Below are positions 9,046 through 18,136 of a stretch of 41,644 bases of DNA, piece by piece (the first letter of the stretch is position 1; each line of letters starts with the position of its first letter). This DNA is from an uncultured Alphaproteobacteria bacterium (GTDB lineage: Bacteria; Pseudomonadota; Alphaproteobacteria; HIMB59): positions 1 through 41,644 of the forward strand of contig CACMUL010000009.1 of the NCBI GenBank assembly GCA_902616855.1. Direction: 5' to 3'. The position numbers and the translations under genes were made by a program. The notes under the pieces are model-generated. The model did no database searches. It saw only the letters and a list, made by a program, of their open reading frames with translations, and was not told the DNA's origin.

Positions 9046-9764
9046 AACTAAACTTTTATAAAAAAGGTGATGTTAAAATATCTTATAGATATTACAAAAG
9101 AAGTAAAAAAACACTGATCTTTTTACATGGCTTATTATCAGACATGAGTGGTAAAAAGTCCAATTTTTTAAATAATTATTGCAAAAAAAATAAAATTTCA
9201 TATTTGTGTTTTGACTTTCAAGGCCATGGTAGATCTAGTGGTGAATTTACTAACTTTGGTATTAGTGATTGGTATAATGATTTAGACAATATTATAAAAT
9301 ATCTAAAAATTAAAAATTTTATTCTGGTTGGCAGTAGTATGGGTGGATGGGTTGCTATCATATATGCTTTGATACATCCAAGAAAAGTTACAAAACTTAT
9401 AGGCATTGCTCCCGCACCAGATTTTACTACAAAGTTAATATGGAAAAATTTTAATACTCATCAAAAAAATAAAATTAAAAATAATAAAATTGTTAAACAA
9501 AAGGTTAGTTCTGATTTTAATTATTATTACTCTCCAGCACTTTTTAAAAGAAGTAAAAAATTTCTAATTGAAAATATTGAGGGTAATTTTTTAGGAGAAA
9601 CTATTTTCCTTCATGGGGGCCAAGATAAAGCTGTTCCATATGGATATAATGACAGTTTCAATTTTTGTAAAAAATTTAAAAACTTTAAGAATATTTTAAT
9701 TAAACATGCAGATCATAGCCTGTCTGACAAAGAGAGTTTAATAACACTATCTAAATTTATTTAA
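9039..9764 (+). CDS. Alpha/beta hydrolase (ABHD10-like)
   Basis: This is a 241-residue serine hydrolase. The oxyanion-hole motif is FLHGLLSDM (residues 28-36), and FDFQGHGRSSG follows. The nucleophile elbow GSSMGG places Ser100 as catalytic. GGQDKAVP supplies the likely Asp and the C-terminal HADHSLS the likely His. The HGxxSDM and FDxxGHGxS pattern is like ABHD10-type thioesterases and esterases, but the substrate is unknown. No signal peptide is seen, so it is probably cytoplasmic. The GTG start at 9039 is the only reasonable one and has no clear ribosome-binding site. The 3' end shares the TTAA tetranucleotide with the stop of gltB. Confidence 0.85.
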   Translation: MSKLNFYKKGDVKISYRYYKRSKKTLIFLHGLLSDMSGKKSNFLNNYCKKNKISYLCFDFQGHGRSSGEFTNFGISDWYNDLDNIIKYLKIKNFILVGSSMGGWVAIIYALIHPRKVTKLIGIAPAPDFTTKLIWKNFNTHQKNKIKNNKIVKQKVSSDFNYYYSPALFKRSKKFLIENIEGNFLGETIFLHGGQDKAVPYGYNDSFNFCKKFKNFKNILIKHADHSLSDKESLITLSKFI

Positions 9765-12700
9765 GCTATTTTTGATTTTTTTGTAACTGGAAATTCTAGT
9801 TTATCAATCACTTCATCAGGAACAACGTGAGCAAATTTTTTGATCTCAGAGTCATAATTTTCAATAATAAACTCAGCTCTTTTTGATTTAGTCTCTTTAT
9901 AAAAATCATTTAAAAGATCTAGAAGGTGGTTTTTCCATTCTTTGTTATCAACTTCATAAAGTCCAATAGTTTCCATGTTCATCAAATCAGAAATATTCTT
10001 TTGTTCAGAGTAAATAAAAGCAGATCCACCAGTCATCCCAGCACCAAAGTTATCGCCAACATCTCCTAAAATTATTGCAGACCCACCTGTCATATACTCA
10101 CAACCATTGGCACCACATCCCTCTACAATTGCTAATGCACCGGAATTTCTGACACAAAATCTGTCACCTGCTTGACCAGAAGCATATAACCTTCCATCAG
10201 TCGCTCCATAAAGAGTGACATTTCCAATAATTACATTTTCATGACTAGGTTGAGTAAATGAATTTCTTGGCTGAACGATAATTTTTCCTCCAGAGAGACC
10301 TTTGCCAACATAATCATTAGCATCGCCAAACACTTTTAAAGTAAGACCTTTGACGGCAAATGCTCCCAAGGACTGACCAGCTGAACCTCTAAGTTTTAAA
10401 GTAACATGATCCTCAGATAAGGTATTCATTCCATATTTTCTTGTGATGATGGATGAAATTTTAGTTCCTATTGTTCTTAATGTATTTTGTATATTATATG
10501 TAAGTTCAATTTTTTGACCTGAGTTAATAAAGTCTTTTCCGTCTTTTTCAAACTGATCGTCAAGTGTTTTTGGTACTTCATTTCGTTTTTTTGGTGAATG
10601 GTAATCATAGATTTTGCCATCATCAATCTTTGTTAATATTGGATTTAAGTCGAGATTATCTAAATCACTGGATCCATAATGAATTTGAGATAATAATTCT
10701 GTTTTACCAATAATATCCCTTAAAGATTTGTAACCTAAAGAGGCAAGAATTTCTCTGACTTCTTCGGCAATAAATGAAAACAAATTGACAACTTTTTCAG
10801 GAGTGCCACCAAATTTTTCACGAAGTTTTTCATCTTGGGTACAGACACCAACTGGACACGTATTTGAGTGACATTGTCTAACCATAATACAACCCATTGC
10901 TACCAACGATGCTGTACCAATTCCATATTCCTCAGCTCCTAATATTGCAGCAATAACAATATCTTTTCCTGTTTTAATACCTCCATCTGTTCTCAGAAGA
11001 ACTTTGTCTCTTAGACCATTCAAAGCTAAAATTTGGTGAACCTCACTTATTCCCAACTCCCATGGAAGGCCAACATACTTAATACTCGACTGAGGGCTTG
11101 CCCCTGTTCCACCAGAGTGTCCTGAAACTAAAATTACATCAGCTTTAGCTTTTGCGACTCCAGCAGCAACAGTTCCAATTCCTGATTGAGCAACTAGTTT
11201 TACACAAACTTTTGCTATTGGATTGATTTGTTTTAAATCGTAAATAAGTTGAGCAAGATCCTCTATAGAATAAATATCATGATGTGGAGGGGGACTAATA
11301 AGCGTTACACCTTTTGTACTATGTCTTAATTTAGCAATTAAATCAGTAACCTTAAATCCAGGTAGTTGACCGCCTTCTCCTGGCTTAGCACCTTGAGCTA
11401 TTTTAATTTCTAATTCTGAGCAGTTATTCAAATATTCTGCGGTCACACCAAATCTTCCGCTTGCAACTTGTTTGATCGCTGAGCTTGGATTATCACCATT
11501 TTTTAATTTGGAATATCTTCTTGCATCCTCTCCTCCTTCTCCACTATCTGACTTTGAACCTATTCTGTTCATTGCTATAGCTAAAGTTTCATGAGCCTCA
11601 GGGCTAAGAGCACCAAGTGAAATTCCAGGAGATACAAAGCTTTTTCTTATTTCAGAAATGCTCTCTACGTTGTCCAGATTTAAAGAATTGCTACTTTCAT
11701 TAAATTGAAGTAAATCCCTTATTTGAATTGGTTTGGAGCTATAAATTCTTGAGGTATATTTTTTATAAAGATTATATGAGTCTCTAGTTACAGCTTCTTG
11801 AAGCATATGTATAGAGACACCCTCATAAGCGTGTGCCTCACTATTAGCTCTAAATCTATATTCACCACCAATGTCTAAAATTACATTATCAGATTTAAAT
11901 GATACCTCATGCTGTCGTCTTACTCTTTTTTCTAATCCATCTAATCCAATACCAGAAATTCTAGAGGACATTCCTGGAAAAAAACTTTCTACCATGCTTC
12001 TGCTTAAACCAATTATTTCAAAATTTCTTCCACCACGATATGAACTGATTACTGAAATTCCCATTTTACTGATAATTTTTCTTAATCCTTTCTCTATGGA
12101 TTTTTTAAAGTTTTTAATTAGTTGAGGGTAATCAGTATTCTGATAAATATTTTTTTTATACCTATTTGCAATAAGTTTTTCTACTAGTGAAGCATTAACA
12201 GTAGTAGCACCAACACCAATAAGTACTGCAAAGTAGTGTACATCAAGACACTCTTTTGAAGAGACATTTAAAGAAGTAAAAGTCCTTAAATTATTTTTTA
12301 TTAGATAACTATGAACAGCACTAGTGGCAAGTATCATTGGTAAAGCAATTCTGTCTTTATTAATATTATTATCAGTTATAATCAGATGTTGAGAACCAGA
12401 TCTTACTGCCTGTTCTGCTTCAGAGCATATTCTTTGAATTTCATTTAAAAAACTAGTATCTTCATTCAATTTATAAGTGCAGTCAATTTCAGTTGTAAAG
12501 TTTGATAAATGACTTTTTAGTGTTTCCAGTTCATTATCCAGTAATAAAGGACTTTCTAAGAGTACCAAATTACATTGTTCAGATTCTTCTTCTACAATGT
12601 TTCCGAGGTTTCCAAGCCTAGTTTTTAAACTCATTACAACTTGTTCCCTAAGGCTATCAATTGGAGGGTTCGTTACTTGAGCAAAATTTTGTTTAAAAAA

Positions 12701-14275
12701 ACTGTGAAGACCTCTGTATCTTTCAGTGAGTACGCTTAGTGGTGCGTCGTCTCCCATTGATCCAACAGCCTCTTGACCTGTTTTAACCATAGGGTCTAAA
12801 ATTAAATCAAGAGTTTCTAATGTTAAATTAAATGATTTAGCAATTTGAAAAACATTTTCTTCATCCTTTGTTGATGGTTCAAAAATTTTTTCATTAGATA
12901 ATATGTTATCTAACTTTATAGTTTTTTGATTCCAATCTGAGTAATTATTACGTTGACTGAGTAAATCTTTTAATTCAAAGCTCTCATAAAACTTACTCTC
13001 TTTATAATTAACTGCAATTAATTCACCGGGCCCAACTCTTCCTTTTTTTATAATATTTTTTTCATCTATATTAATCATTCCAACTTCAGATCCTGAAATT
13101 AGTAAATCATCATCTGTAAGTATGTATCGTAGGGGCCTTAACCCATTTCTGTCCATACCAGAAATTATCCAGTCTCCAAAATTTCCGCAAACAGCAGCTG
13201 GTCCGTCCCATGGTTCAATGACAGCGTTACAATAAGCATACATAGCCTTTAATCGATCAGATAAATCAGATCGATTAGACCAAGACTCAGGAATTATCAT
13301 TGATTTAGCCATCGGCATGTCCCTATCAGTTTGAACAAAAAGTTCGAAAGCGGCATCAAGCGAAGCGGAGTCAGAGGCGTCTGGGTCGAGTATCGGTTTC
13401 AAGTCATTAATTCTCTCGTTAAAAAAGGGGTGAGTAATTCTTGGTTCATGTGCGCTCATCCAATTTATATTTCCCTTCAGAGTATTGATTTCACCATTAT
13501 GAGCTAAAACTCGAAATGGTTGCGCCAAGGACCACGTAGGAAATGTGTTGGTAGAATATCTTTGATGGTAAATGGCAAATTTGGATGTAAATACATTATC
13601 AAGCAAATCTGGATAAAACTCCGATAACTGTTCAGCTAAAAACATACCTTTGTAAACAATTGTTTGTGTAGATAAAGAGCAAACATAAAAATCGTTAATA
13701 CTCTGTGCTTTAATTTTGTTCTCTATCCTTTTCCTTGTTAGATAAAGTTTCTTTTCGATATCAGGTGTTTTTTCTTTAGGTGAGAAAATTATTTGTTCTA
13801 TTTCTGGTTTAGTATAGTTAGCTTTTTCACCAATGATCTCTGTATTAACAGGAACCTGTCTCCATCCAAACAGATTCATTCCAGATTTTATTATTTCATA
13901 TTCAACGATAGCTCTACATTTTTCTTGAGCTCCAAAATCTCTTTTAGGCAGAAAAATCATGCCTACACCTAACACAGTGTCTTTAGTTGTTCTGTGGCCC
14001 ATTTTTAAAACTTGTTTGCTGAAGAAAGAATTTGAAACCTCCAACATAATACCAGCACCATCTCCAGTTTTGCCATCAGCATCAACCGCGCCTCTATGGA
14101 ATACTGCTTTAAGTGCCTCAACTCCTTTTTCTACTATGTCTCTTCTTGACTCACCGTTTATTGAGGCAACTAAACCTACACCACAATTATCATGTTCATA
14201 TTTTTCATCATAAACGTGATTATCTTTTAGTTTTTGTCTATTTATTTTAAAAATTTCTAATGGATTGTTTTTCAT
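9761..14275 (-). CDS. gltB: Glutamate synthase (NADPH) large subunit
   Basis: GltB makes two glutamates from glutamine and 2-oxoglutarate, passing ammonia through an internal tunnel, and works with GltD. The 1504 residues are close to the bacterial norm. A 30-residue propeptide precedes Cys31 (HDNCGVG), the N-terminal nucleophile of the class II glutaminase domain after processing. The central and FMN-binding synthase domains follow, with SPPPHHDIYSIEDLAQLIYD, KPGEGGQLPG and LRTDGGIKTG. A 3Fe-4S cluster motif is formed by CIMVRQCHSNTCPVGVC. The C-terminal beta-helix repeats contain GGSAIILGDVGDNFGAGMTGG. It overlaps gltD by 4 nt (ATGA). This is the main ammonia-assimilation route together with glutamine synthetase, which is not in this window. 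Confidence 0.98.
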   Translation of the reverse strand: MKNNPLEIFKINRQKLKDNHVYDEKYEHDNCGVGLVASINGESRRDIVEKGVEALKAVFHRGAVDADGKTGDGAGIMLEVSNSFFSKQVLKMGHRTTKDTVLGVGMIFLPKRDFGAQEKCRAIVEYEIIKSGMNLFGWRQVPVNTEIIGEKANYTKPEIEQIIFSPKEKTPDIEKKLYLTRKRIENKIKAQSINDFYVCSLSTQTIVYKGMFLAEQLSEFYPDLLDNVFTSKFAIYHQRYSTNTFPTWSLAQPFRVLAHNGEINTLKGNINWMSAHEPRITHPFFNERINDLKPILDPDASDSASLDAAFELFVQTDRDMPMAKSMIIPESWSNRSDLSDRLKAMYAYCNAVIEPWDGPAAVCGNFGDWIISGMDRNGLRPLRYILTDDDLLISGSEVGMINIDEKNIIKKGRVGPGELIAVNYKESKFYESFELKDLLSQRNNYSDWNQKTIKLDNILSNEKIFEPSTKDEENVFQIAKSFNLTLETLDLILDPMVKTGQEAVGSMGDDAPLSVLTERYRGLHSFFKQNFAQVTNPPIDSLREQVVMSLKTRLGNLGNIVEEESEQCNLVLLESPLLLDNELETLKSHLSNFTTEIDCTYKLNEDTSFLNEIQRICSEAEQAVRSGSQHLIITDNNINKDRIALPMILATSAVHSYLIKNNLRTFTSLNVSSKECLDVHYFAVLIGVGATTVNASLVEKLIANRYKKNIYQNTDYPQLIKNFKKSIEKGLRKIISKMGISVISSYRGGRNFEIIGLSRSMVESFFPGMSSRISGIGLDGLEKRVRRQHEVSFKSDNVILDIGGEYRFRANSEAHAYEGVSIHMLQEAVTRDSYNLYKKYTSRIYSSKPIQIRDLLQFNESSNSLNLDNVESISEIRKSFVSPGISLGALSPEAHETLAIAMNRIGSKSDSGEGGEDARRYSKLKNGDNPSSAIKQVASGRFGVTAEYLNNCSELEIKIAQGAKPGEGGQLPGFKVTDLIAKLRHSTKGVTLISPPPHHDIYSIEDLAQLIYDLKQINPIAKVCVKLVAQSGIGTVAAGVAKAKADVILVSGHSGGTGASPQSSIKYVGLPWELGISEVHQILALNGLRDKVLLRTDGGIKTGKDIVIAAILGAEEYGIGTASLVAMGCIMVRQCHSNTCPVGVCTQDEKLREKFGGTPEKVVNLFSFIAEEVREILASLGYKSLRDIIGKTELLSQIHYGSSDLDNLDLNPILTKIDDGKIYDYHSPKKRNEVPKTLDDQFEKDGKDFINSGQKIELTYNIQNTLRTIGTKISSIITRKYGMNTLSEDHVTLKLRGSAGQSLGAFAVKGLTLKVFGDANDYVGKGLSGGKIIVQPRNSFTQPSHENVIIGNVTLYGATDGRLYASGQAGDRFCVRNSGALAIVEGCGANGCEYMTGGSAIILGDVGDNFGAGMTGGSAFIYSEQKNISDLMNMETIGLYEVDNKEWKNHLLDLLNDFYKETKSKRAEFIIENYDSEIKKFAHVVPDEVIDKLEFPVTKKSKIA

Positions 14276-15684
14276 GATGCTTTTTTAATTTTCGAACTCT
14301 GTAAGAAATTATGAATTGATTTTGCAACTTCTCGGCCATCATGTATCGCCCAAACAACAAGAGAGGCACCCCTAACAATATCACCTGCAGCAAAAATCTT
14401 TGGGTTGCTAGTTTGAAACTTTTTAAAATCAACTTTAACTGTTTTCCAGCTAGTTAATTCAATATTTGTTTTGAAATTATGATTTAAATCTTCAGGCTCA
14501 AAACCAAGAGCTTGAATAATTAAGTCACTTTTTATTTGTTTTTCAACACCAGTATCAATTGGTTTTCTTCTTCCACTCTCATCCACCTCACCTAATGTAG
14601 CCACTTTGTATGTCATACTTGTTGCAGTAGCATTATCGCTAATAATTTTAGATGGAACAGATAACCAATTAAATTTGATACCCTCTTGCTCTGCATTTAA
14701 AACTTCTCTTGCTGATCCAGGCATATTTTCTTTGTTTCTTCTGTAAAGACAAGTAACCTCTTTTGCTTGCTGTCTAATGGCTGTTCTAACACAATCCATT
14801 GCAGTATCACCTCCACCAATAACAACTACATGTTTATCTTTTGCTGTGAGATATTTATTTTTTGAGGGAGAGTCACCTAAACCGGTTCTGTTACTCTCAA
14901 TTAAAAAATCCAAAGCAGGAATGCTATTATTGACTGTTGAAGTGTCAATATCTAATTGTCTTGCTTTGTATACACCAGTTGCAATTAATATTGCATCATA
15001 ATCTTTTTCCAAATCTTGAAAGGAAATATTTTTTCCTACTTCTGTGTTTAAATTAAATACAACTCCACTATCAGTAAGCCACTCTGTTCTTCTCTCAACA
15101 ATTTTTTTGTCTAATTTAAAGTTAGGTATGCCATAAATCATCAAGCCACCAGCTCGGTCATTTTTTTCATAGACGTCTACTTTATATCCATTTTGAATTA
15201 AATAGGCTGATGCAGCCATTCCTGCAGGGCCAGATCCTATTATTGCAACTTTCTGCTTGTATTGGTTTTGTGATGATAGGTTTTTAACCCATCCTTTTTC
15301 CCATGCTATTTCTGTAAGGTATTTTTCTAAATTACCAATTGTAATGGCTCCAAAGCCTGCCTGTTCGACAACACAATTACCCTCACACAAACGATCTTGG
15401 GGACAAACTCTTCCACATACCTCTGGAAATGCATTTGTAGACGCAGATACTTGATAAGCTTCCTCCAATCGGCCTTCTGCAATGTATCGTAGCCAATCTG
15501 GTATATTATTGTTTAAAGGGCAATGTATTTGACAATATGGGATTCCGCATTGAGAGCATCTTGATGATTGTTCAATAGAGTCATTTTTATCAAACTGACT
15601 ATAAATCTCCTGAAAATCCTTTATTCTTTTTTCAGGTTCGGTTTTAGAAGGATTCTTAGATTTTTTTTTATGAAACTCTAACAT
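14272..15684 (-). CDS. gltD: Glutamate synthase (NADPH) small subunit
   Basis: GltD takes electrons from NADPH through FAD and passes them via iron-sulfur clusters to GltB. The 470 residues are typical. The N-terminal domain carries the 4Fe-4S cysteines (CSQCGIPYCQIHCPL near residues 43-57 and CGRVCPQDRLCEGNCV near 90-105). It is followed by the FAD-binding GSGPAGMAAS and the NADPH-binding VVVIGGGDTAMDC. The C-terminal AAGDIVRGASLVVWAIHDGR closes the FAD site. The ATG start is 4 codons ahead of a lysine-rich stretch. It leads the gltD-gltB operon, and a 94-nt region separates it from the divergent uppP, so promoters for both must lie there. Confidence 0.97.
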   Translation of the reverse strand: MLEFHKKKSKNPSKTEPEKRIKDFQEIYSQFDKNDSIEQSSRCSQCGIPYCQIHCPLNNNIPDWLRYIAEGRLEEAYQVSASTNAFPEVCGRVCPQDRLCEGNCVVEQAGFGAITIGNLEKYLTEIAWEKGWVKNLSSQNQYKQKVAIIGSGPAGMAASAYLIQNGYKVDVYEKNDRAGGLMIYGIPNFKLDKKIVERRTEWLTDSGVVFNLNTEVGKNISFQDLEKDYDAILIATGVYKARQLDIDTSTVNNSIPALDFLIESNRTGLGDSPSKNKYLTAKDKHVVVIGGGDTAMDCVRTAIRQQAKEVTCLYRRNKENMPGSAREVLNAEQEGIKFNWLSVPSKIISDNATATSMTYKVATLGEVDESGRRKPIDTGVEKQIKSDLIIQALGFEPEDLNHNFKTNIELTSWKTVKVDFKKFQTSNPKIFAAGDIVRGASLVVWAIHDGREVAKSIHNFLQSSKIKKAS

Positions 15685-15719
15685 GATAATAAAATATTAC
15701 TTTATTCACCTATAAATAA

Positions 15720-15782
15720 ATGGACTTTATTAATACAGAGGTTAATGAGCTAAGTAAACTTATAAATGATAATAAATTATGA
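15720..15782 (+). CDS. Possible 20-codon leader ORF overlapping uppP
   Basis: An ATG at 15720 opens a 20-codon frame (MDFINTEVNELSKLINDNKL) that ends in TGA at 15780-15782, overlapping the uppP ATG by 4 nt (ATGA). This is the same coupling arrangement used by several real gene pairs in the window. No good ribosome-binding site precedes it and such a short frame can occur by chance. It could be a translated leader coupled to uppP, a remnant of a lost upstream gene, or nothing. Confidence 0.25.
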   Translation: MDFINTEVNELSKLINDNKL

Positions 15783-16534
15783 CTAATAGTAGTATTTTTT
15801 ATTTTTTTTATGGTTTAATACAAGGAATTACTGAATTTATCCCCATTAGTTCCAGTGGACATCTTAATATTTTAGAAATCTTCTTTAAAAGCTTAGAATC
15901 CAGAAATTTTCTATACGAAACATCAGCACACTTTGCCTCTTTATTGGCTTTATTATTATATTTATTCGCAAACAAACATTTTTCAAAATTAAATATCAAA
16001 ACTTACTGGAAAATATTAATCTATGCGACCATACCTGCAATTCTTGTCGGTTTTACACTCAAATTATACGATGTAAATTACATTAGTTTAGAACTAATTG
16101 GATACACTTCAATTATTGGAGCAGTATTGCTCTATGTATCAGACAAATCAAAAAAATTTAAGTTAAAAATCAAAAATAAAAATGCCAAATTTATTTTAGC
16201 TGGATTTTTTCAATGTCTAGCTTTTTTACCAGGGTTCAGTAGAGCAGGAAGTTGTATAATTGCATTCAGACTATTTGGGGAAGATAGAAAAAATTCATCT
16301 ATTTATAGTTTATATATGGGTATACCAATAATTTGTTTATCTTTTTTTTCCAATATTAAAGAATTTGAAAATTTTATAGTTGATAAAAATCTATCTTTAA
16401 TTTTTATTACTACATTTTTTGCAGCATATTTTACAATATCTGTATTTATAAAAATGATAAATAAAATTGGGTTTACACCTTTTGTGATTTATAGAATTTT
16501 ATTAGGTTTAATTTTATTAATTTATTTATCTTAA
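15779..16534 (+). CDS. uppP: Undecaprenyl-diphosphatase (BacA family)
   Basis: UppP dephosphorylates undecaprenyl diphosphate to recycle the lipid carrier for peptidoglycan and LPS O-chain synthesis, in the inner membrane. The 251 residues form multiple hydrophobic segments. The first catalytic block is GLIQGITEFIPISSSGHL (Glu19 matches the key Glu21 of E. coli BacA, while the first acidic position is Gln15 here). The second is LPGFSRAGSCI, where the family has PGTSRSGAT; it keeps the key Arg. The protein is slightly short for the family (about 265). It starts at ATG 15779, overlapped by a possible 20-codon ORF, and its TAA stop abuts the stop of the convergent SDR gene. Confidence 0.93.
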   Translation: MTNSSIFYFFYGLIQGITEFIPISSSGHLNILEIFFKSLESRNFLYETSAHFASLLALLLYLFANKHFSKLNIKTYWKILIYATIPAILVGFTLKLYDVNYISLELIGYTSIIGAVLLYVSDKSKKFKLKIKNKNAKFILAGFFQCLAFLPGFSRAGSCIIAFRLFGEDRKNSSIYSLYMGIPIICLSFFSNIKEFENFIVDKNLSLIFITTFFAAYFTISVFIKMINKIGFTPFVIYRILLGLILLIYLS

Positions 16535-17464
16535 TTAAACTTTATCAATAAACTTTTTTAAATATTCTGAGGTGACAACCTTCATATCTGATAAATCTTG
16601 TTTCAATATTTCAGTTACTATTTTTTGACTTCCATCTGAAATACTGTCATGAGAAAGAGTCACATACTGATCATATGTAAATAAAGGTTTTGGTAGTTTT
16701 TCTAATACTTTACCTTGAACAATTGCCAAAAAAGAGGGTATGTAAAAAAATCTTTCCTTTTTTTTCAAAGAAAAAAATATATGGCTCAAAATTTCTTTGA
16801 ATGTAAATATTTCATTACCTACTGCAGCAATATTAGAGTTTTTATGCTTTTCGAAATTATTTAATAAATTGAAAATTAAAAGAGATAAGTCATTGACATA
16901 AATTGGCTGAAATTTAGTCATTCCATTTTTTATTAATGGTAAGAATGGTAAGATTTTAGCCATCTTACCAAATAAGTTAAAGAAATTATCTTCTTCACCG
17001 TATACAGTGCTTGGCCTAACTATTATATGGTTAGTATTGTTGTTTTCTATAAATTCCTCACCCATTTTTTTGCTAATTAGATAGTTTGATTTTGTTTGAA
17101 AAGTAGACCCTAAGCCAGAAACATGAAGAAAAGGTTTTTTATATAATTCACAATAATTAGCAATTTTTTTTGGCAGTAAATAATGAACAAGTTCAAATGA
17201 TAAGTTATTTTTTTCAAATAAAATACCAATTAAATTAATAACTAAATCTGAATTTGCAATTAAGCTTTTTATTTTGTCTAAGTTGTGAATATCAAATTCT
17301 GTTACTTCTATCTGCCCAATGTCTCCTGAAAGAATATTTCTTTTTACTCTACCAGCATTTCTTACAGGGCATATTAATTTGTCACCATTTTGTAATAGTC
17401 TTTTCGTTACACTTCTTCCTATAAAACCTGTGGATCCAAATACTAAAATATTTTTGTTTTTCAT
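16535..17464 (-). CDS. NAD(P)-binding atypical SDR, NDUFA9-like
   Basis: This 309-residue protein belongs to the atypical short-chain dehydrogenases related to the complex I accessory subunit NDUFA9. The N-terminal nucleotide-binding motif is ILVFGSTGFIGRSV, followed by VINLIGILFE, which is typical of this subgroup. A YLISK motif stands in the Tyr-x3-Lys position, and RPSTVYGEEDNFFNLF follows. In alphaproteobacteria this protein is often annotated as complex I NDUFA9 family, with no proven enzymatic activity. The ATG at 17462-17464 is chosen because the dinucleotide fold begins right after it. An in-frame extension to 17536 would run into the divergent rnd gene and adds nothing conserved. Confidence 0.85.
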   Translation of the reverse strand: MKNKNILVFGSTGFIGRSVTKRLLQNGDKLICPVRNAGRVKRNILSGDIGQIEVTEFDIHNLDKIKSLIANSDLVINLIGILFEKNNLSFELVHYLLPKKIANYCELYKKPFLHVSGLGSTFQTKSNYLISKKMGEEFIENNNTNHIIVRPSTVYGEEDNFFNLFGKMAKILPFLPLIKNGMTKFQPIYVNDLSLLIFNLLNNFEKHKNSNIAAVGNEIFTFKEILSHIFFSLKKKERFFYIPSFLAIVQGKVLEKLPKPLFTYDQYVTLSHDSISDGSQKIVTEILKQDLSDMKVVTSEYLKKFIDKV

Positions 17465-17499
17465 TGTGATATCTATCTTATATAAATATATGATCCAAG

Positions 17500-18132
17500 A
17501 TGTCAAACTATCAATTATTTCAAAATGATCTACCAAACAAAGTTTTGAGATCTTTTAAAGGTGATATATCTATTGACACTGAAACGCTCGGATTAAACAT
17601 TAAAAGAGATAGGTTGTGTCTTATTCAGTTAAGGAATGAAACAGATAAAAAAGTTTATTTAATTAAATTTGATGAAGACTTATCACCAAAATTATCAAAG
17701 AATATCAAATTACTTCTTGAAAATAATAGTCTCACCAAAATATTTCATTTTGGAAGATTTGACATGGCAGTTTTGAAAGAGAATTTAAAAATAAATGTCA
17801 AAAATATTTTTTGTACGAAAGTTGCATCAAAATTAACTCGAACATATTCTTCAAAGCATGGTCTAAAAGATCTGGTTGATGAAATATTAGATATACAATT
17901 AGATAAGACAGAACAATCATCTGATTGGAGTAGGAAAAAACTTACAAAAAAACAAATTGAATATGCTATGAACGATGTTTTATATTTATCTGAAATAAAA
18001 AACTCTCTTAATGATAAATTGTATAATCAAAAAAGATTAAAATTATTCAAATCAATAATGAAATTTATGGAAATAAGAGTTGATTTAGATTTACAAGGAT
18101 GGGAAGGAATAGATATTTTTGCTCACAAATAA
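17500..18132 (+). CDS. Ribonuclease D-like 3'-5' exonuclease (single domain)
   Basis: This is a DEDDy-family exonuclease that trims RNA 3' ends. The 210 residues hold only the catalytic domain: ISIDTETLGL (Asp26, Glu28), LCLIQLR, FHFGRFDMAVL with the third Asp, and YAMNDVLYL with the Tyr-x3-Asp of the DEDDy subgroup. The C-terminal HRDC domains of E. coli RNase D are absent, as in many short alphaproteobacterial homologs. It starts at ATG 17500, 35 nt from the divergent SDR start, and precedes kdsD by 4 nt. RNase D just upstream of the kdsD-lpt genes is a common alphaproteobacterial order. Confidence 0.9.
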   Translation: MSNYQLFQNDLPNKVLRSFKGDISIDTETLGLNIKRDRLCLIQLRNETDKKVYLIKFDEDLSPKLSKNIKLLLENNSLTKIFHFGRFDMAVLKENLKINVKNIFCTKVASKLTRTYSSKHGLKDLVDEILDIQLDKTEQSSDWSRKKLTKKQIEYAMNDVLYLSEIKNSLNDKLYNQKRLKLFKSIMKFMEIRVDLDLQGWEGIDIFAHK

Positions 18133-18136
18133 AAAA

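Noticed and set aside
17465-17536. N-terminal extension of the SDR gene upstream to 17536
   Set aside because: The added 24 residues precede the nucleotide-binding fold, are not family-like, and would overlap the divergent RNase D gene. ATG 17464 is better.
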